A DNA stretch of 40,022 nt from Bacteroidia bacterium (GCA_030426345.1 JAUHYU010000045.1:1-40022), one strand, 5' to 3'. Numbered from the stretch's first letter, positions 25,370 to 34,559 are shown. Program-made: numbers and translations. Notes: generated by a model from the letters alone, not told the origin.

Positions 25370-25377
25370 TACATTTG
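25370..25377 (+). promoter_or_regulatory. Putative -7 box for the LEA14-like gene
   Basis: TACATTTG fits TAnnTTTG, 13 bases before the ATG at 25391, so the leader would be very short. A TTTG at 25340-25343 is 26 bases upstream, somewhat far for a -33 element. Confidence 0.45.
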
Positions 25378-25390
25378 ATAAAAAGTAAAT

Positions 25391-25981
25391 ATGAGATACA
25401 AAGGTATTATAATAACGATGTTTTTTTTGGCAATGGCCGGGTCATCGTGCAAAACGCTGATGTCATATACCAATGGATTACGCTGTGATTTTAGAATGCA
25501 ATCCTTGTCCAATACCAGCCTTGCAGGAATTGATGTCCAAAAAATCAAAGGTGTGTCAGACCTTAATTTGAGGCAGGCGGCTAGTCTTACAAGTGCATAC
25601 TTAGGCGGAAATGTGCCATTATCCTTTAATGTAAATATTGAGGCAAGGAACCCAAATCCTACCGAGGCTATTTTGGCAAAGTTTGATTGGATACTGATGA
25701 TCGACGACGTTCAAATTACAACCGGGACCAACGAACAGGAGCACCATGTTCCAGCAAATGGTATGCAGATGATTCCATTGAAGCTCTCTGTTAATTTGCT
25801 GGACGTACTGACCAATGAGTCCAAAAATTCCTTATTGAATTTTGGATTTAACCTTGCAGATGCAGGAGGAAAACCTACACGGGTGGGTCTCAAAATCAGA
25901 CCATCCATCAACCTCAACGGTTTTCCCATTTCCTACCCCGGCTACATTGACCTTGGAACAGAGTTTGGCGGAGGAGAATAA
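25391..25981 (+). CDS. LEA type 2 (LEA14/WHy-like) lipoprotein
   Basis: A 196-residue lipoprotein. The N-terminal hydrophobic stretch ends in AGSSC, giving a lipid-modified cysteine at about residue 20. The body (about 70-170) has the LEA14/WHy pattern: VPLSFNVNIEARNPNPTEAILAKFDWILMIDDVQI, then HHVPANGMQMIPLKLSVNL. This is a single immunoglobulin-like domain seen in desiccation-related proteins and in many Bacteroidota lipoproteins of unknown role. Probably outer-membrane or periplasmic. A -7 box sits 13 bases before the start, and convergent DUF4251 follows. Confidence 0.85.
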   Translation: MRYKGIIITMFFLAMAGSSCKTLMSYTNGLRCDFRMQSLSNTSLAGIDVQKIKGVSDLNLRQAASLTSAYLGGNVPLSFNVNIEARNPNPTEAILAKFDWILMIDDVQITTGTNEQEHHVPANGMQMIPLKLSVNLLDVLTNESKNSLLNFGFNLADAGGKPTRVGLKIRPSINLNGFPISYPGYIDLGTEFGGGE

Positions 25982-26031
25982 GCGAATAATTTTCAATAAG
26001 GCGTAGGCCTCTATCTGTTGGATCAGGAGAT

Positions 26032-26065
26032 AAAAAACATCATTTTTCCATGAAAGCGATGATGT
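26032..26065 (-). terminator. Intrinsic terminator for the DUF4251 gene, with motif-like loop
   Basis: On the minus strand ACATCAT pairs with ATGATGT across 15 bases and is followed by TTTTTTA, 39 bases past the DUF4251 stop. On the plus strand 26032-26052 reads AAAAAAC, spacer ATCA, TTTTTCCATG, a diverged form of the dispersed motif. Confidence 0.75.
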
Positions 26066-26104
26066 GGAGTAGGTGTTAATAATTTCGAAGTCTATAAATT
26101 TTCT

Positions 26105-26617
26105 CTATTTCTCCTCTTCAGTGATTTTTCTAATAGAACCCAAATAGCTGATGCCCTGTTTTTTATTACTTGTGACAGAAAATGAGGCGTTCTCTTGTCC
26201 AGAAATTGTAAGTGTACAATCAAAGGTGTCATCAGTTCCTTTTACTCGATACCTGACAATGACTTTTCTTTTTTTGTCATTTTTTTGAACCTCATAGCCA
26301 TCTATTGGTCCATTGAACTGGATGCCACCATCGCTGCTGGAGTAGCCGGCGCTGTAGGCTCTGCCAAAGTAGGGCATGTCTGCTTCGGAGGTGTTATTTG
26401 TGACCCGCATAAAGTTAGGACGGGAGGTAAGGTCAATCATAGCACCTTTTTGCGCGTTGGCTTTTTGAGCAATAAATTCAAACTGTTTCGAATCGATCAG
26501 TTCTGCAATTTGCTGGTACTCTGTCTCTCTTTTTTGTTCCTTAGCTTCTTTTTTGGAATTTTGTGCAAATGCAGAAATGGAACATAACAACAGGGCGATA
26601 AAGATATGTTTTTTCAT
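26105..26617 (-). CDS. DUF4251 exported protein
   Basis: A 170-residue exported protein with a clear signal peptide (MKKHIFIALLLCSISAFAQ). The mature part starts with a charged helix (SKKEAKEQKRETEYQQIAEL), then the DUF4251 landmarks: FEFIAQKANAQKGAMIDLTSRPNFM, ADMPYFGRAYSAGYSSSDGGIQFNGPI and ISYLGSIRKI. The family is Bacteroidota-specific as far as I know and has no assigned function; a small beta-sandwich in the periplasm is likely. A hairpin terminator follows. Confidence 0.88.
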   Translation of the reverse strand: MKKHIFIALLLCSISAFAQNSKKEAKEQKRETEYQQIAELIDSKQFEFIAQKANAQKGAMIDLTSRPNFMRVTNNTSEADMPYFGRAYSAGYSSSDGGIQFNGPIDGYEVQKNDKKRKVIVRYRVKGTDDTFDCTLTISGQENASFSVTSNKKQGISYLGSIRKITEEEK

Positions 26618-26680
26618 GGTTGTGGGGTTTGTTTTTTAACAAGCAATATAAAAAATTGTTGTAAAAAAAAATCCACACTT

Positions 26681-28045
26681 TTACTTTTCGAGAACTTTGA
26701 TTTCCACTCTTCGGTTTTGCTGTCTTCCTTCATCAGTGTCATTGGTATCAATCGGAACAGACTCGCCGTATCCTACTGATTCAATTTTATCAATGCGCAC
26801 ACCTTGCTTTGTTAGGTATTCCCGTACGGAAGCCGCTCTCTCATCTGACAAATTTTGATTGGCGGCATCGGAGCCAACAGCATCTGTGTGGCCGGAGATT
26901 TCAATTTTTAGGTTTGGAAATTTCTCAAAATAAGGTAAAACCCTGTCCAGCTCATGGAATGACTCTTCGCGCAAGGAAGCTTTAGCAAAATCAAAAAATA
27001 TGTTGTTGAGCCGCATTGACTCACCAACCTCCAGGGGAACAACATATAAATCCCGTTCGATGACGGCATCTTTGGAAAGGTCTTTTGTACTGATAGTTTG
27101 GGTTTCGGCCATGTAGTTTTCTGTATCTGCAAAAACTCCAAATTTTCCATCAAGTGGAAGGATGAGTTCGTAGGTGGCATCATCACCTTCGGTTTTTATT
27201 TTATTATAAATGCTTCCATCTTGCATATTTTCAAATACCACATTGGCGGGTACCGGCTCGTTCGTGTTTTTATTGAGCACTCTGCCCCTCACAAATACTT
27301 TTTCGCAAGCCACCTTGCCCTGCTGATACAGCACAGCGACCTCGCTATCATAAATAGCCCGTTTGTAGATACGGATTTCATCCAGCCAGCCCTTAAAAGG
27401 ACGACTTCGACCATTGATCTGCCTGCCAATCTTGAGGGGAAGTGGCGATCTCACATTGATGTTTTTGCCCGTCTGCCGGCCAAGTTTATCCAATTTTCCA
27501 TCTATATAAATCCTGATTTCCCCATTCCTTCTCCACGTTGCTACCACGTGATGCCATTCGTCATAGGTGAGTTCTGACTTGCTAAACACTCCATTTTCCA
27601 TGACGCCGGGTGAACTGACGGCCATAATCACTTTGTAGCTGCTGTTGAGCCAAAGGCCAAAATGATCCTTTTCGGTGTTAAAGGCCCACTTGGCCATGAT
27701 TGTTGCCAGTTGTAATTCTGATATTTCATCTGGCCGTATCCAGACCGATAGCGTCAGTCCTCCCCAATTGCCATTGAGCGAGCGGTCGTTTCCAAAGTCG
27801 ATATAATCTTCAAACCCATTAAAGCTATAAGCCATATCGCCGCACCTGCCATTTTCATGGATCGACCCGTGAACTTCTCCATTGTTAGAGCCAACAGCAT
27901 CATTGGCATTTTCGTCAAATGGATAATAAGAAACTAACCCTCTCTCTAGATCGACTTCCTGAGCAAAGCAGGGTTGAAAAGAAATTGCTACTGTCAATAG
28001 CAATAATGAGAAAGAGGTTTTTAATGAAATTATAATTGAATGCAT
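26681..28045 (-). CDS. LamG-like and OmpA-like cell-surface protein
   Basis: A 454-residue exported protein from the ATG at 28045. A signal peptide (ending CFAQ) is followed by a LamG/concanavalin-like domain (about 30-235: GLVSYYPFDENANDAVG, WGGLTLSVWIRP, WHHVVATWRRNGEIRIYIDGKL, GWLDEIRIYKRAIYDSEV). A short carboxypeptidase-regulatory-like segment (VRGRVLNKNTNEPVPANVVFEN) leads to a C-terminal OmpA peptidoglycan-binding domain (FDFAKASL, ISGHTDAVGSDAANQNLSDERAASV, NRRVEIKV). The protein probably bridges peptidoglycan and an extracellular or periplasmic glycan. An in-frame ATG at 28090 would add 15 polar residues before the signal peptide and is less likely. Confidence 0.9.
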   Translation of the reverse strand: MHSIIISLKTSFSLLLLTVAISFQPCFAQEVDLERGLVSYYPFDENANDAVGSNNGEVHGSIHENGRCGDMAYSFNGFEDYIDFGNDRSLNGNWGGLTLSVWIRPDEISELQLATIMAKWAFNTEKDHFGLWLNSSYKVIMAVSSPGVMENGVFSKSELTYDEWHHVVATWRRNGEIRIYIDGKLDKLGRQTGKNINVRSPLPLKIGRQINGRSRPFKGWLDEIRIYKRAIYDSEVAVLYQQGKVACEKVFVRGRVLNKNTNEPVPANVVFENMQDGSIYNKIKTEGDDATYELILPLDGKFGVFADTENYMAETQTISTKDLSKDAVIERDLYVVPLEVGESMRLNNIFFDFAKASLREESFHELDRVLPYFEKFPNLKIEISGHTDAVGSDAANQNLSDERAASVREYLTKQGVRIDKIESVGYGESVPIDTNDTDEGRQQNRRVEIKVLEK

Positions 28046-28353
28046 AAAGATTCTTCTACCTATTGTGCTAATTGATTTATCGATTGGCAATATTAGAAAG
28101 TATGGGTTTTCAATGGATTGGAAGCTTCCGAAAATCCAATGAGTGTAAGATAATGGGTTCTTTAGGGCGGTAACCTGTCGGTAGACATCTCAAATCCCTA
28201 AACTGTGGTTATGTAAATAATTCAATTTATTCACTATATAAGACAATAATATTGAAATTGTAATCGCAAATAACTAATTTAACCAAGCAATAAATTATTT
28301 TCAATATAGGAAGTAAAGCAAAACTATTTAACCATGAAAACACTCTCATCATT
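28046..28353. other. Divergent intergenic region upstream of the OmpA and beta-helix genes
   Basis: A 308-base AT-rich spacer. It has an inverted repeat near 28112-28140 (a TGGATT...AATCCA pair around GGAAGCTTCC) and, on the plus strand, a seven-codon reading frame at 28334-28357 (MKTLSSL) whose stop TGA overlaps the ATG of the next gene. No exact TAnnTTTG box is seen. Confidence 0.45.
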
Positions 28354-29343
28354 ATGAAAACTGCTACCCATTTCAAACCGGCTATTTTATTACTAGCATT
28401 GCTATTCTCATTTTCCTCCGCTTCAGCGACTATATGGATCGTGAGCAACTCTTCTAACTTCCCAGCGGATTTCACCACCTTGCAGGCCGCGCATGACGGG
28501 GCTGCTTCCGGAGATACCATACATGTGCTTGGCAGCGTCTTCGACTATGGTACTGTAAAACTTACACGAGAGCTTCATTTGATCGGAGCGGGCCATAAGC
28601 CCCTGATCAACCAACCGGGCATTGTCCCAACAGTTGCCAAATCAAAATTTACAATTAATTTTCGAGTGGGATCGGAAGGGTCATCCGTTACTGGTATGAT
28701 AGCTTCTGATATTCAGGTACATACAAGCGATATTACCATCAACAGATGTAGCATTACTTACTTATATTTTGGTGGCAAGATAGATAATTTAATGGTAACA
28801 CAATGTGGAATTTTTGTGTATAAATATATAATCTTAAATTCTTCAGGAGAGAATATTGTATTCTCCAATAATATCTTTTATGATGGTGGTTTTTTTCAAC
28901 CTTCATTTGATCAATCTGGCTTGTTTCAGAACAACGTCATCTTTGGGGGATTGTTTATAAATGAGTTTACGGGTTGGATTGTGACCAATAATATTGTTAA
29001 AGGCCTTAGAGGGGATCCAGCCTTACTTCTTACTCGGAATTCAGTGCAATATAATATTTGGGAAGACGCCGTCACCACGCTAAATGGAAATGTCGATAAT
29101 GTGACTTGGAATACAATTTTTCGCGCAGATGGCACTAATGAAGATAAGCTGGAGTTGGCTGTGGGTTCCCCAGCCATAGGTGCCGCGCAAGATGGAGGCG
29201 ACTGTGGTGTTTTTGGTGGTCCATTTCCATATATCAAAGGAGGCCGACCTGCCTTGCCCATGATCTATGCCATCGAGCAGCCGGGCATAGGCGATACAGT
29301 CAACGGCCTACCTGTCACCATTAAGGCCCGCAGCCAGGAGTAA
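28354..29343 (+). CDS. Exported protein, probable right-handed beta-helix
   Basis: A 329-residue protein with a signal peptide (about 1-26, ending SSASA). WIVSNSSNFPADFTTLQAAHDGAASGDTIHVLG is the typical opening of parallel beta-helix (pectate-lyase-like) proteins. The middle repeats short N-rich strands (ENIVFSNNIFYDGG, SGLFQNNVIFGG, TGWIVTNNIV). It ends SPAIGAAQDGGDCGVFGGPFPYIKGGRPALPMIY, a frequent tail in such proteins in Bacteroidota. No catalytic residues are recognisable, so an adhesive or scaffold role is as likely as an enzyme. It has no sorting domain of its own. The next gene starts 17 bases downstream, and the three genes from 28354 to 34402 look like one unit. Confidence 0.75.
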   Translation: MKTATHFKPAILLLALLFSFSSASATIWIVSNSSNFPADFTTLQAAHDGAASGDTIHVLGSVFDYGTVKLTRELHLIGAGHKPLINQPGIVPTVAKSKFTINFRVGSEGSSVTGMIASDIQVHTSDITINRCSITYLYFGGKIDNLMVTQCGIFVYKYIILNSSGENIVFSNNIFYDGGFFQPSFDQSGLFQNNVIFGGLFINEFTGWIVTNNIVKGLRGDPALLLTRNSVQYNIWEDAVTTLNGNVDNVTWNTIFRADGTNEDKLELAVGSPAIGAAQDGGDCGVFGGPFPYIKGGRPALPMIYAIEQPGIGDTVNGLPVTIKARSQE

Positions 29344-29360
29344 TCCTATTTTCATTTATT

Positions 29361-31307
29361 ATGAAAAGCTATCTAGTAAGCATAATTCTGCTATGGTTCG
29401 TGCTACCCTTGCACGGCCAAAACTTGGTGGAGCTGGAGTATTTCTTTGACGATGCCGGCCCCAATGCGACTACATCGATCACTGGCTTCACTTCCGGTGC
29501 GGATGTCACATATACGGGAACGCTCGACGTTTCTGCTTTGTCCACGGGATTTCACAAGCTCCATATCAGGGCAAAAGAATCCAATGGAATTTGGGGCCTT
29601 TTTAGCACTTCTACATTCTATAAGAAGTCGCTAGCAGATGGTGAATTGAGAAACATCGCAAGGTTGGAGTATTTTCTGGATGATGATGGATTTGAAAATT
29701 CCACAACTCAAAATCTGTCACCACCTGACACACTTGTGGATGAATCCTTTGTGGTCGATCTTTCTTCGCTCGATCCTGGGTATCATACCCTACAAGTGAG
29801 AGGAGTGTATGAAGATGGAACTAAAGGGTTGCCTGTTTATGCGAAGTTTTATAATTCGCTTGCCGATGGCCTTTCTGCTTTTAAGTCCATAGAATACTTC
29901 ATTGACAATGACGAAAGTTTGGGAATTAGGCATTTCCCACTCAATGTACAGAGCGATAGCATTGTGCAAAGCTTTATCGTCGATCTATCCAATGTGCCAT
30001 TTGGGGATCATTTTTTGTATGCTAGGGTCAAGGATGATCTGGGGAGAACGTCCATCGTGGTGGTAGACAATTTTGAAGTCGTGGCTGACGTGCCGCCTAC
30101 CATATTCCTTACGGGCAATGTTGCCTTTCAGGGCAGGCCTGCAGCACCAAATCAGGCTTATGCTATGCCAGTAACCATCGACCTGTACCGGGCGCAAGAA
30201 TCTGCACCTATGTACTCCTATACTCCCATGACCGACGAATCGGGAGATTACGATTTGGGAGGATTGCAAGGTGTTGAGGAAGGAGATTATGTCTTGACTG
30301 CAAAAAATGCACATACCCTTAAAACAGCTCATGCAAAAGTTTTTATAGCTGGTAACAATACGGTTGATTTTGAAGAGTTGCCAGAAGGCGATGCCAACAA
30401 TGACAACATGGTGAGCGTCTTGGATTTTAGTCAGCTTGCTGCCTCTTTCAACCTAAGTAAGGGCAATGGTAATTTCGATCCAGATGCCGATTTTAATGAA
30501 AACAATCAAGTCAATATTCTTGATTTTTCCCTGCTGGCATCGAATTATAATAATGTTGGATATGAGGTTACTTTAAGCTCATTTGAAGAACTGATCGCAA
30601 ATAACCCCCGCATTGCTAAGGAACTCAGGATATATACTAATGAAGATGTGTCTTTATCTTATCGGATGGAAAATAACGAGTTTGGTGAAATGGAATTGAC
30701 AGTGACGGCAAACACGAAAAATCAGAAAATTGATGGCGCCGAATTTCACTTGAAATACGATACTGATTGGTTTGAGGCCATAGAGGTGGAAGGCAAAGAG
30801 CAACTTCCGATATCTATTCTAAATGAAATAGATCATTTCGCCGGGATCGTGCGATTTGCTGCCGGCTCCTTTAGTGATTTACCTCATGGTGAGATCGGTT
30901 TGGCGACGTTGAGGTTTAGGGTCAAGAAGACCTTGAAAGGAAAAGAGCAACCCATGGAATTCATCAATGAAGGCCCTGGAGAAACACAGCTCACCTATGC
31001 AGGAAAATCTGTTTTGAGCGGTATAACTGCCGGAAGAATTATTCTAACGGACTGTGATGGTTGTCTGGTATCAGAAATGATCAGTGTTTTCCCGAATCCA
31101 ACTCAGGGAGAAATAAAATTAAGTATGCCAAGTGATGTTGATTTTGAATCAGTCAGGATTACCAATCTTGAAGGGAAAGTAGTTCGAAATTTCCAAAACG
31201 AGTTTGGTCCTGGAATACTTGATATTTCGGATCAACCCTCTGGTATTTATATTATAATGGTGAAGCACGAGGATAGTGTTTATACCCGGAAAGTATTCAA
31301 GCAATAA
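29361..31307 (+). CDS. T9SS cargo with three tandem repeats, dockerin-like pair and cohesin-like domain
   Basis: A 648-residue secreted protein. After a signal peptide (ends LHGQ) come three repeats of about 70 residues, each opening (L/I)EYF(F/L/I)D(D/N) and containing D-S-L-x-x-G-x-H-x-L (about 22-95, 97-170, 172-240). Next is a carboxypeptidase-regulatory-like segment (250-335). Two dockerin-like calcium motifs follow (GDANNDNMVSVLDFSQLAASF and ADFNENNQVNILDFSLLASNY, about 339-395). A cohesin-like sandwich (about 420-555, DGAEFHLKYDTDWFEAIEVE) precedes a type A T9SS sorting domain (VFPNPTQGEIKLSM to the end, VFKQ). It should be exported across the outer membrane and anchored or released. 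Repeat function is unknown. Confidence 0.88.
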   Translation: MKSYLVSIILLWFVLPLHGQNLVELEYFFDDAGPNATTSITGFTSGADVTYTGTLDVSALSTGFHKLHIRAKESNGIWGLFSTSTFYKKSLADGELRNIARLEYFLDDDGFENSTTQNLSPPDTLVDESFVVDLSSLDPGYHTLQVRGVYEDGTKGLPVYAKFYNSLADGLSAFKSIEYFIDNDESLGIRHFPLNVQSDSIVQSFIVDLSNVPFGDHFLYARVKDDLGRTSIVVVDNFEVVADVPPTIFLTGNVAFQGRPAAPNQAYAMPVTIDLYRAQESAPMYSYTPMTDESGDYDLGGLQGVEEGDYVLTAKNAHTLKTAHAKVFIAGNNTVDFEELPEGDANNDNMVSVLDFSQLAASFNLSKGNGNFDPDADFNENNQVNILDFSLLASNYNNVGYEVTLSSFEELIANNPRIAKELRIYTNEDVSLSYRMENNEFGEMELTVTANTKNQKIDGAEFHLKYDTDWFEAIEVEGKEQLPISILNEIDHFAGIVRFAAGSFSDLPHGEIGLATLRFRVKKTLKGKEQPMEFINEGPGETQLTYAGKSVLSGITAGRIILTDCDGCLVSEMISVFPNPTQGEIKLSMPSDVDFESVRITNLEGKVVRNFQNEFGPGILDISDQPSGIYIIMVKHEDSVYTRKVFKQ

Positions 31308-31318
31308 CCCATAAAGCT

Positions 31319-34300
31319 ATGAAAAGGAAAAAAGAAATACTACTAAGTTTAGCGATATGGGTGTTGTTTTCCAGTTTGCTATTCGGGCAATCCACATTGG
31401 AAATTACTCCAGCTAACATACAAGTGCTTAATGATGAAACTTTCGTTGTTACTGTAAACAGCACATCCGCTACACCGCAGCAATCCCTCAGTGGCGCTAC
31501 GGTTTTTTTATCTTTCAATCCTTCCATTTTAGAAGTACAGGATGTGACGGCAGGCCTGTCGCTGGATGTCGCGATATTGCCAACAAGTGCCAATAATGCA
31601 ACAGGACAAATTTCCTACAATAATGGCACATTTGGCGATACCTCCTTTGGTAATAATGTGTTGCTATTTACAGTAACTTTTAAGGCCTTGGCAACTTCAG
31701 CAGGCACACCGATCCAATTTACTTCAAATGGTGGAATCCAAACAAACCTCGCTTTTAATGGAAATTCGGTGCTTTCCGGGACTTCCAATGCAAATGTTGT
31801 GGTGAATACCAATTCTCCAGATGGAGATGGAGATGGCATCGCGGACGATGAAGATAACTGCCCTGAAATGAGCAATGCAGATCAGGCAGACCTGGATAAC
31901 GACGGCACTGGAAATGTGTGTGATGACGACGCAGATGGTGATGGTATTACCAATGATGTGGATTGCAATGATTTGAATGCAGGAATTGGTTTAACCACAA
32001 CCTGGTATGCCGATACCGATGGTGATGGATTTGGTGATGCATCTGACATGGTTTCTGCCTGTATGCAGCCAACAGGATATGTGGTCGATAATACTGATTG
32101 TGATGACGGTGACGGAATGGTTTATCCTGGTGCCCAGGAGATTCAGGATGGTATCGATAATGATTGTGACGGAGAAATTGATGAAGAATTCGAAGGCTGT
32201 ACCGCCGATGGGTATATTATCAGGGAAATATGGACAGTAATTGGAGGAAGCAACGTGGCTGATATACCACTGGATACTCCACCGAATTCCCATGAAATAC
32301 TTTACAATTTTGAGGGAAGCCGCAACATATTGAACCAATTCGGCAGCAGGATCAGAGGGTATATTTGCCCTCCTCAATCTGGTGAATACACATTTTGGAT
32401 TGCCGGTGACAACAATTCAGAGCTACATCTAAGCACGGATGATCAACCTGCCAATAAGTCCCGGATTGCTAAAGTTCCTGGATGGACATATCCCAATGAA
32501 TGGACTAAATATGTAAATCAGAAATCCAAAAAAATCAGATTGGAGCAAGGCCAACGCTACTATGTGGAAGTACTGCATAAGGAACTTAGTGGTGGTGACA
32601 ACATTTCGGTAGGTTGGCAAATGCCTGACATGACCATGGAACGGCCAATGTTGGGGATGTACTTATCTCCCTTTGAGCCTGATTTGAGGAATCCTGACAA
32701 TCCTGCCATGGTTGGGCCGGGTGTCGAAAGTTACTATTACGAAGGCAATTGGAACAGTATTCCGGATTTTAGCTTATTGGATTTTGTATCGGCAGATATA
32801 GATGATATGATTACCATTAGCAAACGGCTTAGAAATGATGAATTTGGTTTTAAGATTGAAGGCTTTATTGATGTGCCTGAAGATGCTTATTATACCTTGT
32901 TTTTAGTCTCAGATGATGGGTCCAAACTATATATTGGAGATAGGTTGGTTGTGGACAATGATGGTTTGCATGCGCCCAAGGAAAAGTCAGGAATCATTGG
33001 ATTGAAAAAGGGGTTGCATCAGATCACCATAGAGTTCTTTGAAAAACATGGCGGAGAAGCCTTAGAGGTATATTGGTCAGGAAAATCGTTTTCCAAGGAA
33101 ATGATTCCTGCAACCAGCTTATTCAATGATGGCCTTAATCTTGAACTTAGACCTCCTGATAATCCATCGGATGTTACCCAGGGAGTAGAATATTATTACT
33201 ATAAAGGTGAATGGAATAGTTTACCTGAGTTTGGCTCAGCATATATGTTGGATTATGGCATTGAGAATAATTTTAGTCTGGACAACAGGTTAAGCAATAA
33301 TTTGTTTGGAATGGAATTTAGGGGCTTTATCCAAGTGGACGAACCTGGACATTATAGTTTTATTACGGGTTCAGACGATGGAAGCCAATTGTTCATCGGT
33401 AATGAATTGGTCGTGGACAACGATGGCTTACATGGTTACAGAGAAAAGTCTGGTGTAATTGGCCTTGAAGCAGGTCTGCATGAGATTAGAGTAGTTTTCT
33501 TTGAAAAACACGGAGTAGAGCAGCTTAATGTTTTTTGGAACAGAGTCGGAATGCCGGCAATAGCCATACCAGACGAACTATTGTTCAATGATGGCATTGA
33601 TTTCTTCCTCAGGCCTGCCGACAACTCGGTTGGTGTGGTGAGTGGTGTCAATTACAAATACTATCAAGGGGACTGGAATTGGGTTCCCGATTTTGAAACA
33701 ATGACAGCCGAAAAAGAAGGGAACGCCAATAATTTTGATCTCGCCAAAGGAAACCGGAGCGATCTGTATGGTTTTGAATACCACACTTATATTGAGGTTC
33801 CACAAGATGGGCACTATTTGTTCACCCTTGGTTCGGATGATGGCAGCCAGCTATGGATTGGCGATCAACTGATCGTGGACAATGATGGATTGCATGCTTA
33901 CAAAGAAGTAATGGGCGGAATTAGCCTAGAAGCAGGTAAACATGAGTTGACGGTCAGGTATTTTGAGAAGTATGCCGATGCTTTTCTCAATGTTTATTGG
34001 CAATCAAATAATTTTCCAAATACCATGGTTCCCAATGAAGTGCTTTACAGGATGGAAATGCCGACCAATGCAAGGGTAGAGGCTGAAACATTGGGGAAAT
34101 TCGGCTGGGTCAAAAACGCTTTGTCGAACCCAGATGTAAATCTATATCCAAACCCTGTGGAAAACGAATATTTCAATTTGAAGTTTGATCAGGTTAACCT
34201 TGCCGAACATGACCTGAAGCTATATATCATCGGATTGGAAGGTAAGATCCATGAAATCGACAATAGCGCAATCAGGCGGGTTGGTTTTGATGAGATAGAA

Positions 34301-34402
34301 GTTGACCTCCTGCCATATAGGTTGCCATCAGCTGTGTATGTTCTCAAAATGGATTTGGAAGGTTATAAGTTAAAACAGGTTCTTCTGAATAAAGTTAAGT
34401 AG
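31319..34402 (+). CDS. T9SS cargo with cohesin-like domain, calcium-binding repeats and four PA14-like domains
   Basis: A 1027-residue secreted protein. Signal peptide (ends LFGQ); cohesin-like domain (about 24-160, STLEITPANIQV, ATVFLSFNPSILEVQDV). An acidic thrombospondin type-3-like stretch (DGDGDGIADDEDNCPEMSNADQ) and a MopE-like stretch (DCDDGDGMVYPGAQEIQDGI) span about 165-290. Four PA14-like domains begin near 294, 453, 606 and 760. The last three are close copies that share SDDGSxLxIG, VVDNDGLH and EFFEKH/RYFEKY. A type A T9SS sorting domain (about 937-1027, NLYPNPVENEYF) closes it. PA14 domains often bind glycans; together with the calcium repeats this suggests an adhesin or glycan-binding surface protein. 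It is 11 bases after the dockerin/cohesin gene. Confidence 0.9.
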   Translation: MKRKKEILLSLAIWVLFSSLLFGQSTLEITPANIQVLNDETFVVTVNSTSATPQQSLSGATVFLSFNPSILEVQDVTAGLSLDVAILPTSANNATGQISYNNGTFGDTSFGNNVLLFTVTFKALATSAGTPIQFTSNGGIQTNLAFNGNSVLSGTSNANVVVNTNSPDGDGDGIADDEDNCPEMSNADQADLDNDGTGNVCDDDADGDGITNDVDCNDLNAGIGLTTTWYADTDGDGFGDASDMVSACMQPTGYVVDNTDCDDGDGMVYPGAQEIQDGIDNDCDGEIDEEFEGCTADGYIIREIWTVIGGSNVADIPLDTPPNSHEILYNFEGSRNILNQFGSRIRGYICPPQSGEYTFWIAGDNNSELHLSTDDQPANKSRIAKVPGWTYPNEWTKYVNQKSKKIRLEQGQRYYVEVLHKELSGGDNISVGWQMPDMTMERPMLGMYLSPFEPDLRNPDNPAMVGPGVESYYYEGNWNSIPDFSLLDFVSADIDDMITISKRLRNDEFGFKIEGFIDVPEDAYYTLFLVSDDGSKLYIGDRLVVDNDGLHAPKEKSGIIGLKKGLHQITIEFFEKHGGEALEVYWSGKSFSKEMIPATSLFNDGLNLELRPPDNPSDVTQGVEYYYYKGEWNSLPEFGSAYMLDYGIENNFSLDNRLSNNLFGMEFRGFIQVDEPGHYSFITGSDDGSQLFIGNELVVDNDGLHGYREKSGVIGLEAGLHEIRVVFFEKHGVEQLNVFWNRVGMPAIAIPDELLFNDGIDFFLRPADNSVGVVSGVNYKYYQGDWNWVPDFETMTAEKEGNANNFDLAKGNRSDLYGFEYHTYIEVPQDGHYLFTLGSDDGSQLWIGDQLIVDNDGLHAYKEVMGGISLEAGKHELTVRYFEKYADAFLNVYWQSNNFPNTMVPNEVLYRMEMPTNARVEAETLGKFGWVKNALSNPDVNLYPNPVENEYFNLKFDQVNLAEHDLKLYIIGLEGKIHEIDNSAIRRVGFDEIEVDLLPYRLPSAVYVLKMDLEGYKLKQVLLNKVK

Positions 34403-34429
34403 ACAGTCCAATTTAGTGGATTGTATAAA

Positions 34430-34462
34430 TGCACCGGGTTCGCTGTCTGGTGTATTTTTTTT
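34430..34462 (+). terminator. Probable terminator after the PA14 gene
   Basis: TGCACC (34430-34435) pairs with GGTGTA (34449-34454), followed by eight T. An alternative stem AGACAG / CTGTCT (34402-34407 with 34444-34449) competes with it. A perfect 10-base motif core (AAAATCCATG, minus strand, 34465-34474) lies just downstream. Confidence 0.7.
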
Positions 34463-34508
34463 AACATGGATTTTAAGTTGTTTTACACAATTGAGTACTA
34501 TATTCATA

Positions 34509-34539
34509 TTGTAAAAGGGCGAAAAAGATATTACCTTTG
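34509..34539 (+). promoter_or_regulatory. Promoter of tRNA-Leu
   Basis: TTG at 34509-34511 and TACCTTTG at 34532-34539 are separated by 20 bases, an ideal Bacteroidota -33/-7 arrangement. The tRNA begins 20 bases after the -7 box. Confidence 0.75.
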
Positions 34540-34559
34540 TCGGCCAATCAAAAAAGCAT

